Shown here: positions 1-6,763 of the stretch, in pieces | Position numbering within the stretch: the stretch's first letter is position 1 | How the letters are laid out: each line of letters begins with the position of its first letter | From: an uncultured Bacilli bacterium | GTDB taxonomy: Bacteria; Bacillota_I; Bacilli_A; RF39; UBA660 | Length of the DNA stretch: 12,844 bases | Assembly: GCA_944358495.1 (NCBI GenBank) | Contig: CALVRF010000033.1 | Coordinates: 1-12,844, forward strand | Direction of reading: 5' to 3' | The notes under the pieces: model-generated | What the model saw: the letters and a program-made list of their open reading frames with translations, nothing else | What the model was told of the DNA's origin: nothing | Databases searched by the model: none | Position numbers and translations under genes: made by a program

Positions 1-297
<297 letters not shown>

Positions 298-370
298 CCA
301 TTAATTTTTCTTAAGAGATATTGAAATATCATATTACCATGTTTTCAGAGAATTATTTCTCTTATATTTA
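298..370 (+). other. 23S-5S internal transcribed spacer
   Basis: This AT-rich 73-nt spacer has no tRNA and no open frame. It holds two small self-complementary stretches, GATATtgaaATATC at about 317-330 and AGAGAAttaTTTCTCT at about 349-364, which could fold in the precursor rRNA and take part in processing. That role is inferred only from position. Confidence 0.6.
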
Positions 371-474
371 ATTCGTGACGATAGCGAAGTGGATACACCT
401 GTTCCCATCCCGAACACAGAAGTTAAGCACTTCAGCGCCGATGGTAGTGTAAGCGAGAGTAGGACGTTGCGAAT
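371..474 (+). rRNA. rrf: 5S ribosomal RNA (short form, about 104 nt)
   Basis: The gene is recognised by the conserved core CCCGAACACAGAAGTTAAGC and by CAGCGCCGATGGTAG followed by GAGAGTAGG. The ends pair as helix I (ATTCG with CGAAT), which sets the borders. The length is about 104 nt against 115-120 nt in most bacteria. The missing bases are in helix IV/loop D: only TGTAAGC (7 nt) separates GATGGTAG from GAGAGTAGG, where Bacillus has roughly 18 nt. Short 5S rRNAs are known from Mollicutes and relatives, so this supports that wider lineage. Confidence 0.95.
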
Positions 475-486
475 TTTTTTGTGTTT

Positions 487-513
487 AAAAGGCCTGAATA
501 AGGGCCTTTTTAT
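487..513 (+). terminator. Rho-independent terminator of the rRNA operon
   Basis: A perfect 8-bp stem, AAAAGGCC (487-494) with GGCCTTTT (503-510), encloses an 8-nt loop and runs into a T-rich tail. It lies directly after the 5S gene and separates rRNA transcription from tsaE. Confidence 0.88.
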
Positions 514-538
514 TATCGTTAATTTTCTTTAAAAACTA

Positions 539-568
539 TTGTAAAATACTAATGCTTTTTGATATAAT
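539..568 (+). promoter_or_regulatory. Promoter of the tsaE operon
   Basis: The -10 box is a perfect TATAAT at 563-568 with an extended-10 TG at 560-561. A partial -35 box, TTGTAA, lies at 539-544 with 18-nt spacing. Transcription should start near 575, on the ribosome binding site GGTGAT (575-580). The leader would then be only about 10 nt before ATG 585. This also argues against translation from the upstream ATG at 552, which lies upstream of the -10 box. Confidence 0.7.
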
Positions 569-584
569 GTTTTTGGTGATTATT

Positions 585-1034
585 ATGGAATATAGGTTAA
601 CAATGCGAAGTGAGATGGAAACAATTGAACTTGCTCAAAATTTAGAATCCGAAAAATTTCCCAATATGATAATTTGTTTAAATGGTGAATTAGGTAGTGG
701 CAAAACTTTATTTACTAAAGGTTTTGCTAGTGCTTTAGGTATCAAAGAAAATATAACTTCGCCAACTTTTAATATTATAAAAGAATATGATGGTGAATTA
801 CCACTATATCATATGGATGTTTATAGGTTAGATGGTAAAACAGATGGCATAGGCATTGAAGAGTACTTTACTAAAGGTGGAGTAGTAATCATCGAATGGG
901 CAAGTACAATCAAAGATATTTTACCGGAAGAGAGATTGGATATTAGGATTAAAGTAGCCGGAGAAAATTCTAGAGTTTTATTAGTAGAGCCACGTGGGCA
1001 AAAATATGAAGAACTATGTGAGGCCGTATTATGA
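585..1034 (+). CDS. tsaE: TsaE, tRNA t6A biosynthesis P-loop ATPase
   Basis: TsaE is the ATPase of the cytoplasmic complex that makes N6-threonylcarbamoyladenosine (t6A) at position 37 of ANN-decoding tRNAs. It binds TsaB-TsaD and resets the complex with ATP. The 149-aa protein shows Walker A GELGSGKT at residues 34-41, then TSPTF, HMDVYRL and IIEWA, all in the family order and at the usual length (about 150 aa). I choose ATG 585, with GGTGAT 4 nt upstream. The open frame reaches back to ATG 552, but that start sits upstream of a perfect TATAAT box. The stop overlaps the tsaB start (ATGA), so the two are translationally coupled. Confidence 0.95.
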   Translation: MEYRLTMRSEMETIELAQNLESEKFPNMIICLNGELGSGKTLFTKGFASALGIKENITSPTFNIIKEYDGELPLYHMDVYRLDGKTDGIGIEEYFTKGGVVIIEWASTIKDILPEERLDIRIKVAGENSRVLLVEPRGQKYEELCEAVL

Positions 1035-1633
1035 AATATTTATTAATCGATTCAGCGACCGCTACCTTGGTGGTCGCTATTGTTATAGATGATAAAATAG
1101 CTTATTATTATAACCAAAAAGTCGGCAAAGATATGTCTAGTTCTATTATGTCCGTGATTGATGAGGCTTTTAAAACGGCCGGAATTAAACCTCGCGAGTT
1201 AGATAAAATTTTTATTGCAAATGGTCCTGGTTCTTTTACTGGGATACGCGTAGGACTAACGGTTGCAAAAACCATGGCTTGGGCTTTAAATATTCCAGTT
1301 ATTTCTATTTCTTCTCTAGAAGTTATTGCTAGTACACCTAGTAATCAGAATAATATAGCAGTGATTGATGCTAGAAGAGGTTATGTATATGCGGGGGTTT
1401 ATGATGTCAACCTAAATTCTATCATGAGTGATCAACATATATTATTTAATGATATTAATCAACAAGGAACGGTTGTCAGTTATGATAGCTATGGCGAAAT
1501 CAAACCAAATATTGATATTTTGAAGGTTATCAAAAAACATATTAATGATGAAGCCGTTAATCCACATTCTTTAAAGCCTAAATATTTAAAATTAACTGAA
1601 GCTGAGGAGAAGTTACATAAATTTCATGATTAA
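1031..1633 (+). CDS. tsaB: TsaB, t6A threonylcarbamoyltransferase complex dimerisation subunit
   Basis: TsaB is an inactive ASKHA-fold paralogue of TsaD. It forms the TsaB-TsaD heterodimer that transfers the threonylcarbamoyl group to tRNA. The 200-aa product opens with MKYLLIDSATATL and carries the TsaB hallmark GPGSFTGIRVGL at about residues 65-76, followed by AWALNIPVISISSLE. The length is at the short end for the family (about 200-240 aa). It overlaps tsaE by 4 nt and the next gene by 8 nt, so the operon is tightly coupled. The product may also act in protein stability in the cell, but no catalytic residues are expected. Confidence 0.95.
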   Translation: MKYLLIDSATATLVVAIVIDDKIAYYYNQKVGKDMSSSIMSVIDEAFKTAGIKPRELDKIFIANGPGSFTGIRVGLTVAKTMAWALNIPVISISSLEVIASTPSNQNNIAVIDARRGYVYAGVYDVNLNSIMSDQHILFNDINQQGTVVSYDSYGEIKPNIDILKVIKKHINDEAVNPHSLKPKYLKLTEAEEKLHKFHD

Positions 1634-2024
1634 AAAAATTCAAAAAAGTTTAGAAATTGATAATTTATTAAAAATTTATTTTCCTCATTATCGCAGAACC
1701 AATGATCCTTTTGAAAATATTGCAATTTATAAGGATAAAGAAATTAAAGGAATTGTTGTCTATAGTATTATCTATGAGCGAAGTGAAATAAACTATATTT
1801 TAGTAATGAAAAATTATCGTCATCAGAATATTGGTACACAATTATTAGAATTTGCTATTGATGAAATAAAAAAAAATAAATGTCAAAATATCAGTTTAGA
1901 AGTAAACACAGATAACTTAACTGCTGTAAATTTTTATTTAAAAAATAATTTTGAAATAAAAGCTGTTAGACAAAATTACTATGGTAGTAAAGATGCTTAT
2001 CTAATGGTTAAAGAATTGAGGTGA
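1626..2024 (+). CDS. GNAT-family N-acetyltransferase (RimI-like)
   Basis: This is a 132-aa single-domain GNAT acetyltransferase that uses acetyl-CoA. By its position between tsaB and tsaD it matches the RimI gene, which acetylates the N-terminus of ribosomal protein S18 in enterobacteria. Visible motifs are the acetyl-CoA loop RHQNIGTQLL (residues ~60-69), then NTDNLTAVNFYLKNNFE and YYGSKDAYLM, the usual RimI C-terminal pattern. It is slightly shorter than E. coli RimI (148 aa). The start overlaps tsaB by 8 nt, and the stop is merged with the ribosome binding site of tsaD. The substrate cannot be proved from sequence; in Bacillota, RimI-like proteins may be less specific. Confidence 0.85.
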   Translation: MIKKIQKSLEIDNLLKIYFPHYRRTNDPFENIAIYKDKEIKGIVVYSIIYERSEINYILVMKNYRHQNIGTQLLEFAIDEIKKNKCQNISLEVNTDNLTAVNFYLKNNFEIKAVRQNYYGSKDAYLMVKELR

Positions 2025-2028
2025 AACT

Positions 2029-3030
2029 ATGAGTACATATATTTTGGCAATTGAAACCAGTTGTGATGAAACTAGTGCATCTATCATAAAAGATGGACAT
2101 ACGGAGTTATCCACAGTAATTTTATCGCAAATGGATACTCATGCCAACTATGGCGGAGTAGTTCCTGAGATTGCTAGTCGCATGCATGTGGAAAACATTA
2201 CTTTAGTAATTGATGAAGCGTTAAAAAAAGCTAATATGACTATGGATGATATTACAGCGATTGCCGTCACTTATGGGCCAGGTCTTATTGGTTCTCTTTT
2301 AATAGGACTTATGGCTGCTAAAACACTAGCTTTTGTTTATAATAAGCCATTAATACCAGTTCATCATATTGCTGGCCATATATATGCGAATAACTTAGTT
2401 AAACCACTATCTTTTCCACTAATTACTTTAGTAGTAAGTGGTGGTCATACTGAATTAATTTATATGAAAGAAGATTATAGCTTTGAAAAACTTGGAGGAA
2501 CTTTAGACGATGCGGTTGGGGAAGCCTATGATAAGATTGCTAGAGTTATTAATGTCCCGTATCCGGGTGGACCATTAGTTGATAAGCTTGCCCACAATGG
2601 AAAAGATACGTATTCTCTACCTCTTCCACTAGATGATAATAGTTATAACTTTAGTTTTAGTGGTTTAAAAAGTGCAGTTATTAATTTAGTTCATAATGAA
2701 AAGCAACGTGGAAATGAAATTATCCCAGCTAATATAGCTGCTTCATTTCAAAATAAAGTAGTGGAAATTTTAACTAAAAAAACTATGAAAGCCTTACAAA
2801 ACTATGATGTTAACAATTTAATCGTGGCTGGTGGTGTGGCGGCTAATAGAGGACTTAGAGAAAGATTGACAGAATTATGTGACCAAAATAATGTAAATTT
2901 AATTATTCCTGATCTTAACTATTGTACGGATAATGCTGCGATGATTGGTGCTGCTGGTTACTATGCATATAAATTAGGTAGGATTGCAGATTTAAATTTA
3001 AATGCTAAAGCTAATGATGAATTAAAATAA
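2029..3030 (+). CDS. tsaD: TsaD, tRNA threonylcarbamoyladenosine transferase
   Basis: TsaD (formerly Gcp/YgjD) is the catalytic subunit that moves the threonylcarbamoyl group from TC-AMP onto A37 of tRNA. The 333-aa protein has the family landmarks in order: ILAIETSCDETSASI at the N-terminus, YGPGLIGSLLIG, the metal-binding PVHHIAGH (H113 and H117), LVVSGGHTELI, and NFSFSGLKSAV. The length is normal (about 335-340 aa). AGGTGA just before ATG 2029 overlaps the stop of the preceding gene by sharing TGA, so translation is coupled. It is the last gene of the operon. TsaC/Sua5, which makes TC-AMP, is not in this window. Confidence 0.97.
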   Translation: MSTYILAIETSCDETSASIIKDGHTELSTVILSQMDTHANYGGVVPEIASRMHVENITLVIDEALKKANMTMDDITAIAVTYGPGLIGSLLIGLMAAKTLAFVYNKPLIPVHHIAGHIYANNLVKPLSFPLITLVVSGGHTELIYMKEDYSFEKLGGTLDDAVGEAYDKIARVINVPYPGGPLVDKLAHNGKDTYSLPLPLDDNSYNFSFSGLKSAVINLVHNEKQRGNEIIPANIAASFQNKVVEILTKKTMKALQNYDVNNLIVAGGVAANRGLRERLTELCDQNNVNLIIPDLNYCTDNAAMIGAAGYYAYKLGRIADLNLNAKANDELK

Positions 3031-3059
3031 CTAAAGAGTTTGTTCTTTAGTTATTTTTT
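3026..3059. terminator. Bidirectional terminator between tsaD and the HTH gene
   Basis: A perfect 11-bp stem, AATAACTAAAG (3026-3036) with CTTTAGTTATT (3045-3055), has an 8-nt loop. On the + strand a T-tract follows. On the - strand the arm runs into TTTTAATTC. It overlaps the stop codons of both converging genes: tsaD ends at 3030 and the HTH gene at 3047. Confidence 0.85.
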
Positions 3060-3298
3060 GGCTTAACATAATACATAATATCATCTAAGTTACAATCGAA
3101 AATAAAGCAAAATTTAGCTAAAACATCTTTGTCATATCTAGTTACATTACCGCTGTAATATCTTTCAATAATTTGATGATGGAGTCCTGTTTTTTTAGCG
3201 ACTTGATTCTTGCTAAGATGTTTTCTTTCCATTATATCCTTAATGTTAAAATAAATACTGCCATAATCTACATAAACAATTATGCTGTTGTTATTCAT
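3047..3298 (-). CDS. Small Xre/Cro-type HTH transcriptional regulator
   Basis: This 83-aa protein is made almost entirely of a Cro/C1-type helix-turn-helix domain of the short HTH_26 (YozG-like) kind. The pattern NIKDIMERKHLSKNQVAKKT (residues 18-37), then GLHHQIIERYY, is the recognition unit. It is followed by LAKFCFIFDCNLDDIMYY, the usual C-terminal helices. It should bind DNA as a dimer. No effector domain is visible. A weak binding site GGGATGAT lies 3 nt before ATG 3298, and GATAAC about 10 nt further upstream may be its -10. It converges on tsaD and its target is unknown; the closest divergent or adjacent gene is the collagen-like protein. Confidence 0.85.
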   Translation of the reverse strand: MNNNSIIVYVDYGSIYFNIKDIMERKHLSKNQVAKKTGLHHQIIERYYSGNVTRYDKDVLAKFCFIFDCNLDDIMYYVKPKNN

Positions 3299-3433
3299 TA
3301 TATCATCCCATTTCGTTATCAGAATATTAACTATACTTATTATTTTATCATTTGTTCTGTTTTTTCAAGAGCTGTTTTTGTATTCGAATGTTTATTCTGC
3401 GTGAATGTTCCAAGTGTAGAAAATATTTAACAG

Positions 3434-3466
3434 AAAAACCACTTTCATTTTAATAAAAGTGGTTTT
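3434..3466 (-). terminator. Terminator of the collagen-like gene
   Basis: A perfect 11-bp stem, AAAACCACTTT (3435-3445) with AAAGTGGTTTT (3456-3466), has a 10-nt loop. On the - strand it ends in a run of Ts just after the stop codon at 3476. Confidence 0.88.
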
Positions 3467-3475
3467 AAAATAAAT

Positions 3476-4342
3476 TTAGTTCACTCTAGTAATTGAAACA
3501 GAAGCAGAATATAAATCGTTAGGAATTAGAGCAAAGTCTACAGCAGATGAGTTCACAAATCGATATTTAGCGCCAGCAGTCGCATCGAAGATAGCATTAC
3601 CATTTATCGTACCTGTTTCACAACAACTAAGTTTATTGTGTGTAGATGAATGTGCAATCAAAGCATCATACGGGTATATTTGATGTAATTCAATACCTAA
3701 TGTATGTTGTTCACAGTCTTCTGATAGATGGTTATTATTTTTAACATTAATCCACCAGTGAATAATGTATAATCCATCACTTGGAACTGTAAATTCCCCA
3801 TTAGTCGCATCATAGGTAATACCATTGTATAAATTAGTAATATTAAATCTAATTGGGTCATTAGTTGGTATTACAGCGTTAGATTCATCATGTACCATGG
3901 CGCTAGCATTAAATGAACCGCCTGAAGGACCAGTTGCACCAGTGGCTCCGGTTGCGCCAGTAGCACCAGTAGGCCCAGTAGGTCCAGTCATACCCGTCAT
4001 TCCGGTTGCGCCAGTAGCACCAGTAGGTCCAGTCATACCTGTCATTCCAGTAGCACCAGTAGGCCCAGTAGGTCCAGTCATACCTGTCATTCCAGTAGCA
4101 CCAGTAGGCCCAGTAGGCCCAGTCATACCTGTCATTCCAGTAGCACCAGTTGGACCAGTAGGCCCCGTTGCTCCTCTAGGACCAGTAGGCCCAGTCATTC
4201 CGGTAGCACCAGTAGGTCCTGTTGCCCCCTTTGGACCAGTAGGCCCAGTAGGGCATACTTTTTTTTCGCAGTTGATAACTTGCCATAAGCAGGGATCTTT
4301 TGATTTTTCTTTGTCATCATTTGTTTGTTCGTTTTCGTTCAT
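3476..4342 (-). CDS. Collagen-like protein with C1q/BclA-like C-terminal domain
   Basis: The 288-aa product has three parts. Residues 1-32 are a charged head with three cysteines (C18, C25, C30). Residues 33-140 are 36 uninterrupted Gly-X-Y triplets, nearly all GPT, GAT or GMT. Residues ~145-288 are a beta-rich globular domain (GLYIIHWWINV, YRFVNSSAVDFALI) of the C1q/TNF or BclA-C type that should trimerise the collagen rod. There is no Sec signal peptide or LPXTG anchor, as in spore-surface proteins of the BclA class, so an exosporium or cell-surface filament is likely. Thr in the third position is a typical O-glycosylation site in such proteins. A strong AGGAGGT lies 6 nt before ATG 4342. 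No partner gene is visible. Confidence 0.88.
   Translation of the reverse strand: MNENEQTNDDKEKSKDPCLWQVINCEKKVCPTGPTGPKGATGPTGATGMTGPTGPRGATGPTGPTGATGMTGMTGPTGPTGATGMTGMTGPTGPTGATGMTGMTGPTGATGATGMTGMTGPTGPTGATGATGATGATGPSGGSFNASAMVHDESNAVIPTNDPIRFNITNLYNGITYDATNGEFTVPSDGLYIIHWWINVKNNNHLSEDCEQHTLGIELHQIYPYDALIAHSSTHNKLSCCETGTINGNAIFDATAGAKYRFVNSSAVDFALIPNDLYSASVSITRVN
3923..4246 (-). repeat. Collagen Gly-X-Thr repeat tract, with 45-bp tandem units
   Basis: This DNA encodes the 36 triplets. Inside it, two 45-bp units at 4047-4091 and 4092-4136 differ at one base and each encode five triplets (GAT, GMT, GMT, GPT, GPT in rotation). Degenerate copies flank them on both sides. Such near-identical tandem units are prone to copy-number change by slippage or recombination. 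The tract is locally much richer in GC than the rest of the window. Confidence 0.9.
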
Positions 4343-4577
4343 TCTTTACCTCCTCTAGTATAAGTTATGAAGGAAAATATTTTTTGACTATGCCAATATC
4401 ATATTAATAAATAGTATATGAAAAAATAGGAATTTGTTACTAATTAAAAGGTATATTTAGAGAAAAATATGAAATATATGAGTAATTATTATTGATAACC
4501 TAATTATCAGCGAAAGTATATAGAGAATTAACTATTATGTTTAAGTTCTATGAGCCAGTTTTAATAGCAAAAAACTA
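4343..4577. promoter_or_regulatory. Intergenic region with upstream signals of the collagen gene
   Basis: The right-hand edge holds the terminator of the ABC operon. Next to the collagen gene on the - strand is AGGAGGT (about 4349-4355) and a -10-like TATACT just upstream, with no convincing -35. The rest is AT-rich with no open frame or RNA gene that I can support. Confidence 0.4.
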
Positions 4578-4597
4578 TCATTTAGATAGCTTTTTTT
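4569..4597 (-). terminator. Terminator of the ABC transporter operon
   Basis: The stem CTATC/GATAG with a 5-nt loop is extended by A-runs and T-runs on both sides, so the - strand transcript ends in six Us. It overlaps the stop codon of the permease gene. Confidence 0.75.
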
Positions 4598-5363
4598 CAA
4601 TAAAAAGAATTAGATAATACATGATACTTGCCATAATAGCCAAAATAATAATTCCAGTCATAACTAAGTCAAGATTAAATATTTGTGAACCATACATAAT
4701 TAAATAGCCAACACCAGCTTTAGATACTAAAAATTCTCCCATAATAACCCCAATAAATACTAAGCCAAGGTTAACTTTAAAAGTACTAATAATATTATTA
4801 TAATTACTCGGTAAAACTAATTTAAAAAATATTTGGCTTTGACTTGCTTTAAAACTTTTAAGTAATTTAATTTTGTTAAGATCAGTATTGATGAAACTTT
4901 GATGTACATTAATTATCGTAATAATTACCGAAATAAATAAAGCCATTAGTATAATAGAGCCAGTGCCTGCTCCTGCTATAATAATTATTATTGGACCCAG
5001 TGAAACTTTAGGTAAACTATTTAAGACGGTTAAATAAGGATCTAATACTTTAGCTAAAAATTCAAATCTCCATAATAAAGTAGCCACTAATATTCCGATA
5101 ATTGTACCGATTACAAAACTAACTATTACTTCATATAAAGTCACCCATATATGATAAAATAATGAACCGTCATTATATAAGTCTATAATCGTTATTACGA
5201 TCTCTTTAGGACTAGAATATATAAATGTATTAATAAGGCCAAAATTCGCTGCTAATTGCCAAATAACGATTAATAAGGTGATAATTAAAATTTGCATCAT
5301 TCTTATTAAGAATTTTCGTTTTCTAATATTTTTTAAATATAATTTATGTTCTAAACTAAACAT
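4578..5363 (-). CDS. ABC transporter permease, SsuC/TauC-like
   Basis: This is the membrane subunit of a small-molecule importer. The 261-aa product has an N-terminal membrane segment (MMQILIITLLIVIWQLAANF) and about five more hydrophobic helices. Its cytoplasmic coupling loop, SFKASQSQIFFKLVLPSNYN, is the BPD_transp_1 EAA motif that contacts the ATPase. The SSPKEIVITIIDLY segment is typical of the SsuC/TauC/ThiX class. I prefer ATG 5363: AAGGA lies 12 nt upstream of it and only 3 nt from the alternative TTG at 5372, which is too close. Either start overlaps the ATPase gene, so translation is coupled. The gene is intact, but its operon is broken upstream by the insertion. Confidence 0.92.
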   Translation of the reverse strand: MFSLEHKLYLKNIRKRKFLIRMMQILIITLLIVIWQLAANFGLINTFIYSSPKEIVITIIDLYNDGSLFYHIWVTLYEVIVSFVIGTIIGILVATLLWRFEFLAKVLDPYLTVLNSLPKVSLGPIIIIIAGAGTGSIILMALFISVIITIINVHQSFINTDLNKIKLLKSFKASQSQIFFKLVLPSNYNNIISTFKVNLGLVFIGVIMGEFLVSKAGVGYLIMYGSQIFNLDLVMTGIIILAIMASIMYYLILFIEKKLSK

Positions 5364-6096
5364 GATAATCAATATCCTTCCATATCATATCATAATACTT
5401 GGCAAATTCCTTAGCTTTACGATTATTAATTGGTGTGCTTTTATCCGTTAACTTAATTTCATAAATGCTTTTAATTGTACATGGCCTTTGTGATAAAACA
5501 ATAACTCTATCAGCCATACTTATAGCTTCACTAATATCATGGGTTACCATAATGGCACTTTTCTTTTCACTCTTAATAATTTTATATACATCATCAGAAA
5601 CAGCTAATCTTGATTGATAATCCAAAGCCGAAAATGGCTCGTCAAGTAAAAGTAAGTCCGGTCTAGTCGCTAAAGTTCTAATTAAAGCTACACGCTGACG
5701 CATACCACCTGATAAATTGCTAGGATAGGCATTCATAAATTCCTCTAGGCCATAAGTTTTAAGCAACTTTTTAACATACTCTTTATCCTTTTCACTAACT
5801 TTTCCTTTCAGTTCTAAGCCAAGTAAACAATTTTTAAAAATGGTTTGCCATTCAAATAAGTTATCACCTTGAAGCATATAACCAAAACTTATGCCATCTT
5901 CAGTTTTAATAGTTCCTGCAGAAGCCTTTTCTAAACCGCATAAAATAGACAAAATTGTTGATTTACCACAACCGGACGGTCCTACGATAGCCACAAATTC
6001 TCCTTCTTTTAAATCAAAAGAAAAATTATCCACAGCCAAAATTTCATTTTGTTTTGTGTGATAAATTTTCCGTAAATCTTTAATTCTTAAAATCAT
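5356..6096 (-). CDS. ABC transporter ATP-binding protein, SsuB/TauB-like
   Basis: This 246-aa ATPase powers the importer. It shows Walker A GPSGCGKST (residues 39-47), Q-loop Gln76 in YMLQGDNLF, signature LSGGMRQR (128-135), Walker B LLLLDEP (148-154) and switch His186 in VTHDISEA, so every catalytic element is present. Its sequence style (GDNLFEW, TRPDLLLLDEPFSALD) is that of the nitrate/sulfonate/taurine importer class. ATG 6096 overlaps the stop of the binding-protein gene (TAATG) with AAAGGAACG upstream, so expression was designed to follow the binding protein, which is now interrupted. The substrate is unknown. Confidence 0.95.
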   Translation of the reverse strand: MILRIKDLRKIYHTKQNEILAVDNFSFDLKEGEFVAIVGPSGCGKSTILSILCGLEKASAGTIKTEDGISFGYMLQGDNLFEWQTIFKNCLLGLELKGKVSEKDKEYVKKLLKTYGLEEFMNAYPSNLSGGMRQRVALIRTLATRPDLLLLDEPFSALDYQSRLAVSDDVYKIIKSEKKSAIMVTHDISEAISMADRVIVLSQRPCTIKSIYEIKLTDKSTPINNRKAKEFAKYYDMIWKDIDYHV

Positions 6097-6650
6097 TATC
6101 GTTCCTTTGAAAAAGAATTGTCGACTAACTTATTATAAGGTGCTTTTTCGGTCAAGTATCCAGCATTTTCCATAATCTCTTGAATATGTTCAAAATCACT
6201 TTCTTCGATATAAGTAGTTGTAAACCAGGAATCACTATCTCTATAATTTTTAACAATATTAGTCAAATCTTCTATTGAAGTATCTGGAAAATAATCAGCA
6301 ATAACTTCGGCTACTTCTTTATCGGAATGATTAAAAACATAATCTAATCCCTTTTGAATTGCTTTATTAAAGCCCTTAATTACTTCAGGATTTTGCTCTA
6401 TATAACTTTTTTTTGCATTATAAGCTGTATAAGGAACAACACCGCCTAATTCACCAACAGAAGCAACGATATAGCCATAGCCTTCTTTTTCTAATTCTGA
6501 AGCTGTTGGCTCAAATAACGTTACAAAATCACCATTGCCCCCAATAAAAGATCCAGACATTGAAGAAAATTCTACACTAGTATCGATGTTTGTCTCATCG
6601 CTACTAATACCATTTTCATTAATAGCCCATTCGAGTGTCATCGCTGGCAT
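6096..6650 (-). pseudogene. 3' half of the interrupted ABC substrate-binding protein (NMT1/SsuA-like)
   Basis: This 184-codon piece encodes the C-terminal part of a periplasmic-type binding protein of the NMT1/THI5-like family: MPAMTLEWAINENGI, then GDFVTLFEPTASELEKEGYG, SVGELGGVVPYTAYNA and NPEVIKGFNKAIQKGLDYVF. The open frame starts exactly at the Met of the conserved GGMPxMTLEW segment, because an in-frame TGA lies four codons upstream inside inserted DNA. The missing first 147 residues are at 12194-12634. A binding protein lacking its N-terminal lobe should not function. A GAGGTGG stretch supplied by the insertion sits just before the ATG, only 1 nt away, so re-initiation is possible but poorly spaced. 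It ends in TAATG coupling with the ATPase. Confidence 0.92.
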
Positions 6651-6653
6651 ACC
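6651..6653. repeat. Left junction of the inserted element (attachment-site core ACC)
   Basis: The left host/element border contains ACC. The right border at 12194-12196 also contains ACC. Joining host DNA left of the first to host DNA right of the second gives an unbroken binding-protein frame. A second ACC at 6654-6656 allows a crossover 3 nt further in, which would add one Gly. This is a very short shared core with no long target duplication, as made by serine recombinases. Confidence 0.75.
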
Positions 6654-6671
6654 ACCTCATCGGCTTCAAAA

Positions 6672-6717
6672 CTTATAACAAAAAAATAAAAAAATGTTGT
6701 ACAAAATTTGATATAAT
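6672..6717. promoter_or_regulatory. Divergent promoter region at the left end of the element
   Basis: On the + strand an extended -10 TGATATAAT (6709-6717) serves the acyltransferase gene; a -35 is not clear. On the - strand an extended -10-like TGTTATAAG (6680-6672) points out of the element toward the truncated binding-protein half, the ATPase and the permease. Between them is an 8-bp palindrome TTGTACAA (6697-6704), a possible operator. A hairpin AGTAG-GTGA-CTACT (6733-6746) with a GNRA-type loop lies in the acyltransferase leader, 4 nt before its AGGAGG. The inward promoter is fairly secure; the outward one is weak. Confidence 0.5.
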
Positions 6718-6763
6718 GTTAAAATGTTATATAGTAGGTGACTACTTAGAAGGAGGAGTGTTG

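Noticed and set aside
298..370. tRNA gene in the rRNA spacer
   Set aside because: Only 73 AT-rich nt with no T-loop GTTCRA or cloverleaf pairing.
585..3030. Mycoplasma-type code with TGA as Trp
   Set aside because: TGA ends tsaE and the GNAT gene exactly at overlaps with the next starts, and Trp is encoded by TGG.
3173..3430. 85-aa + strand frame
   Set aside because: It overlaps the HTH gene on the other strand and has no ribosome binding site or protein-like pattern.
4047..4136. CRISPR-like repeats
   Set aside because: The 45-bp units are adjacent without spacers and encode Gly-X-Y triplets in frame.
3825..4358. 177-aa + strand frame with Val-Ala-Pro/Val-Gly-Pro repeats
   Set aside because: It is the mirror of the collagen gene: reversed GGN codons read as Pro codons. 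The - strand frame has the ribosome binding site, a folded C-terminal domain and a terminator.
6635..6763. 43-codon N-terminal extension of the acyltransferase
   Set aside because: It begins in host DNA across the junction and includes the promoter TATAAT; ATG 6764 has an ideal AGGAGG and starts the family signature.
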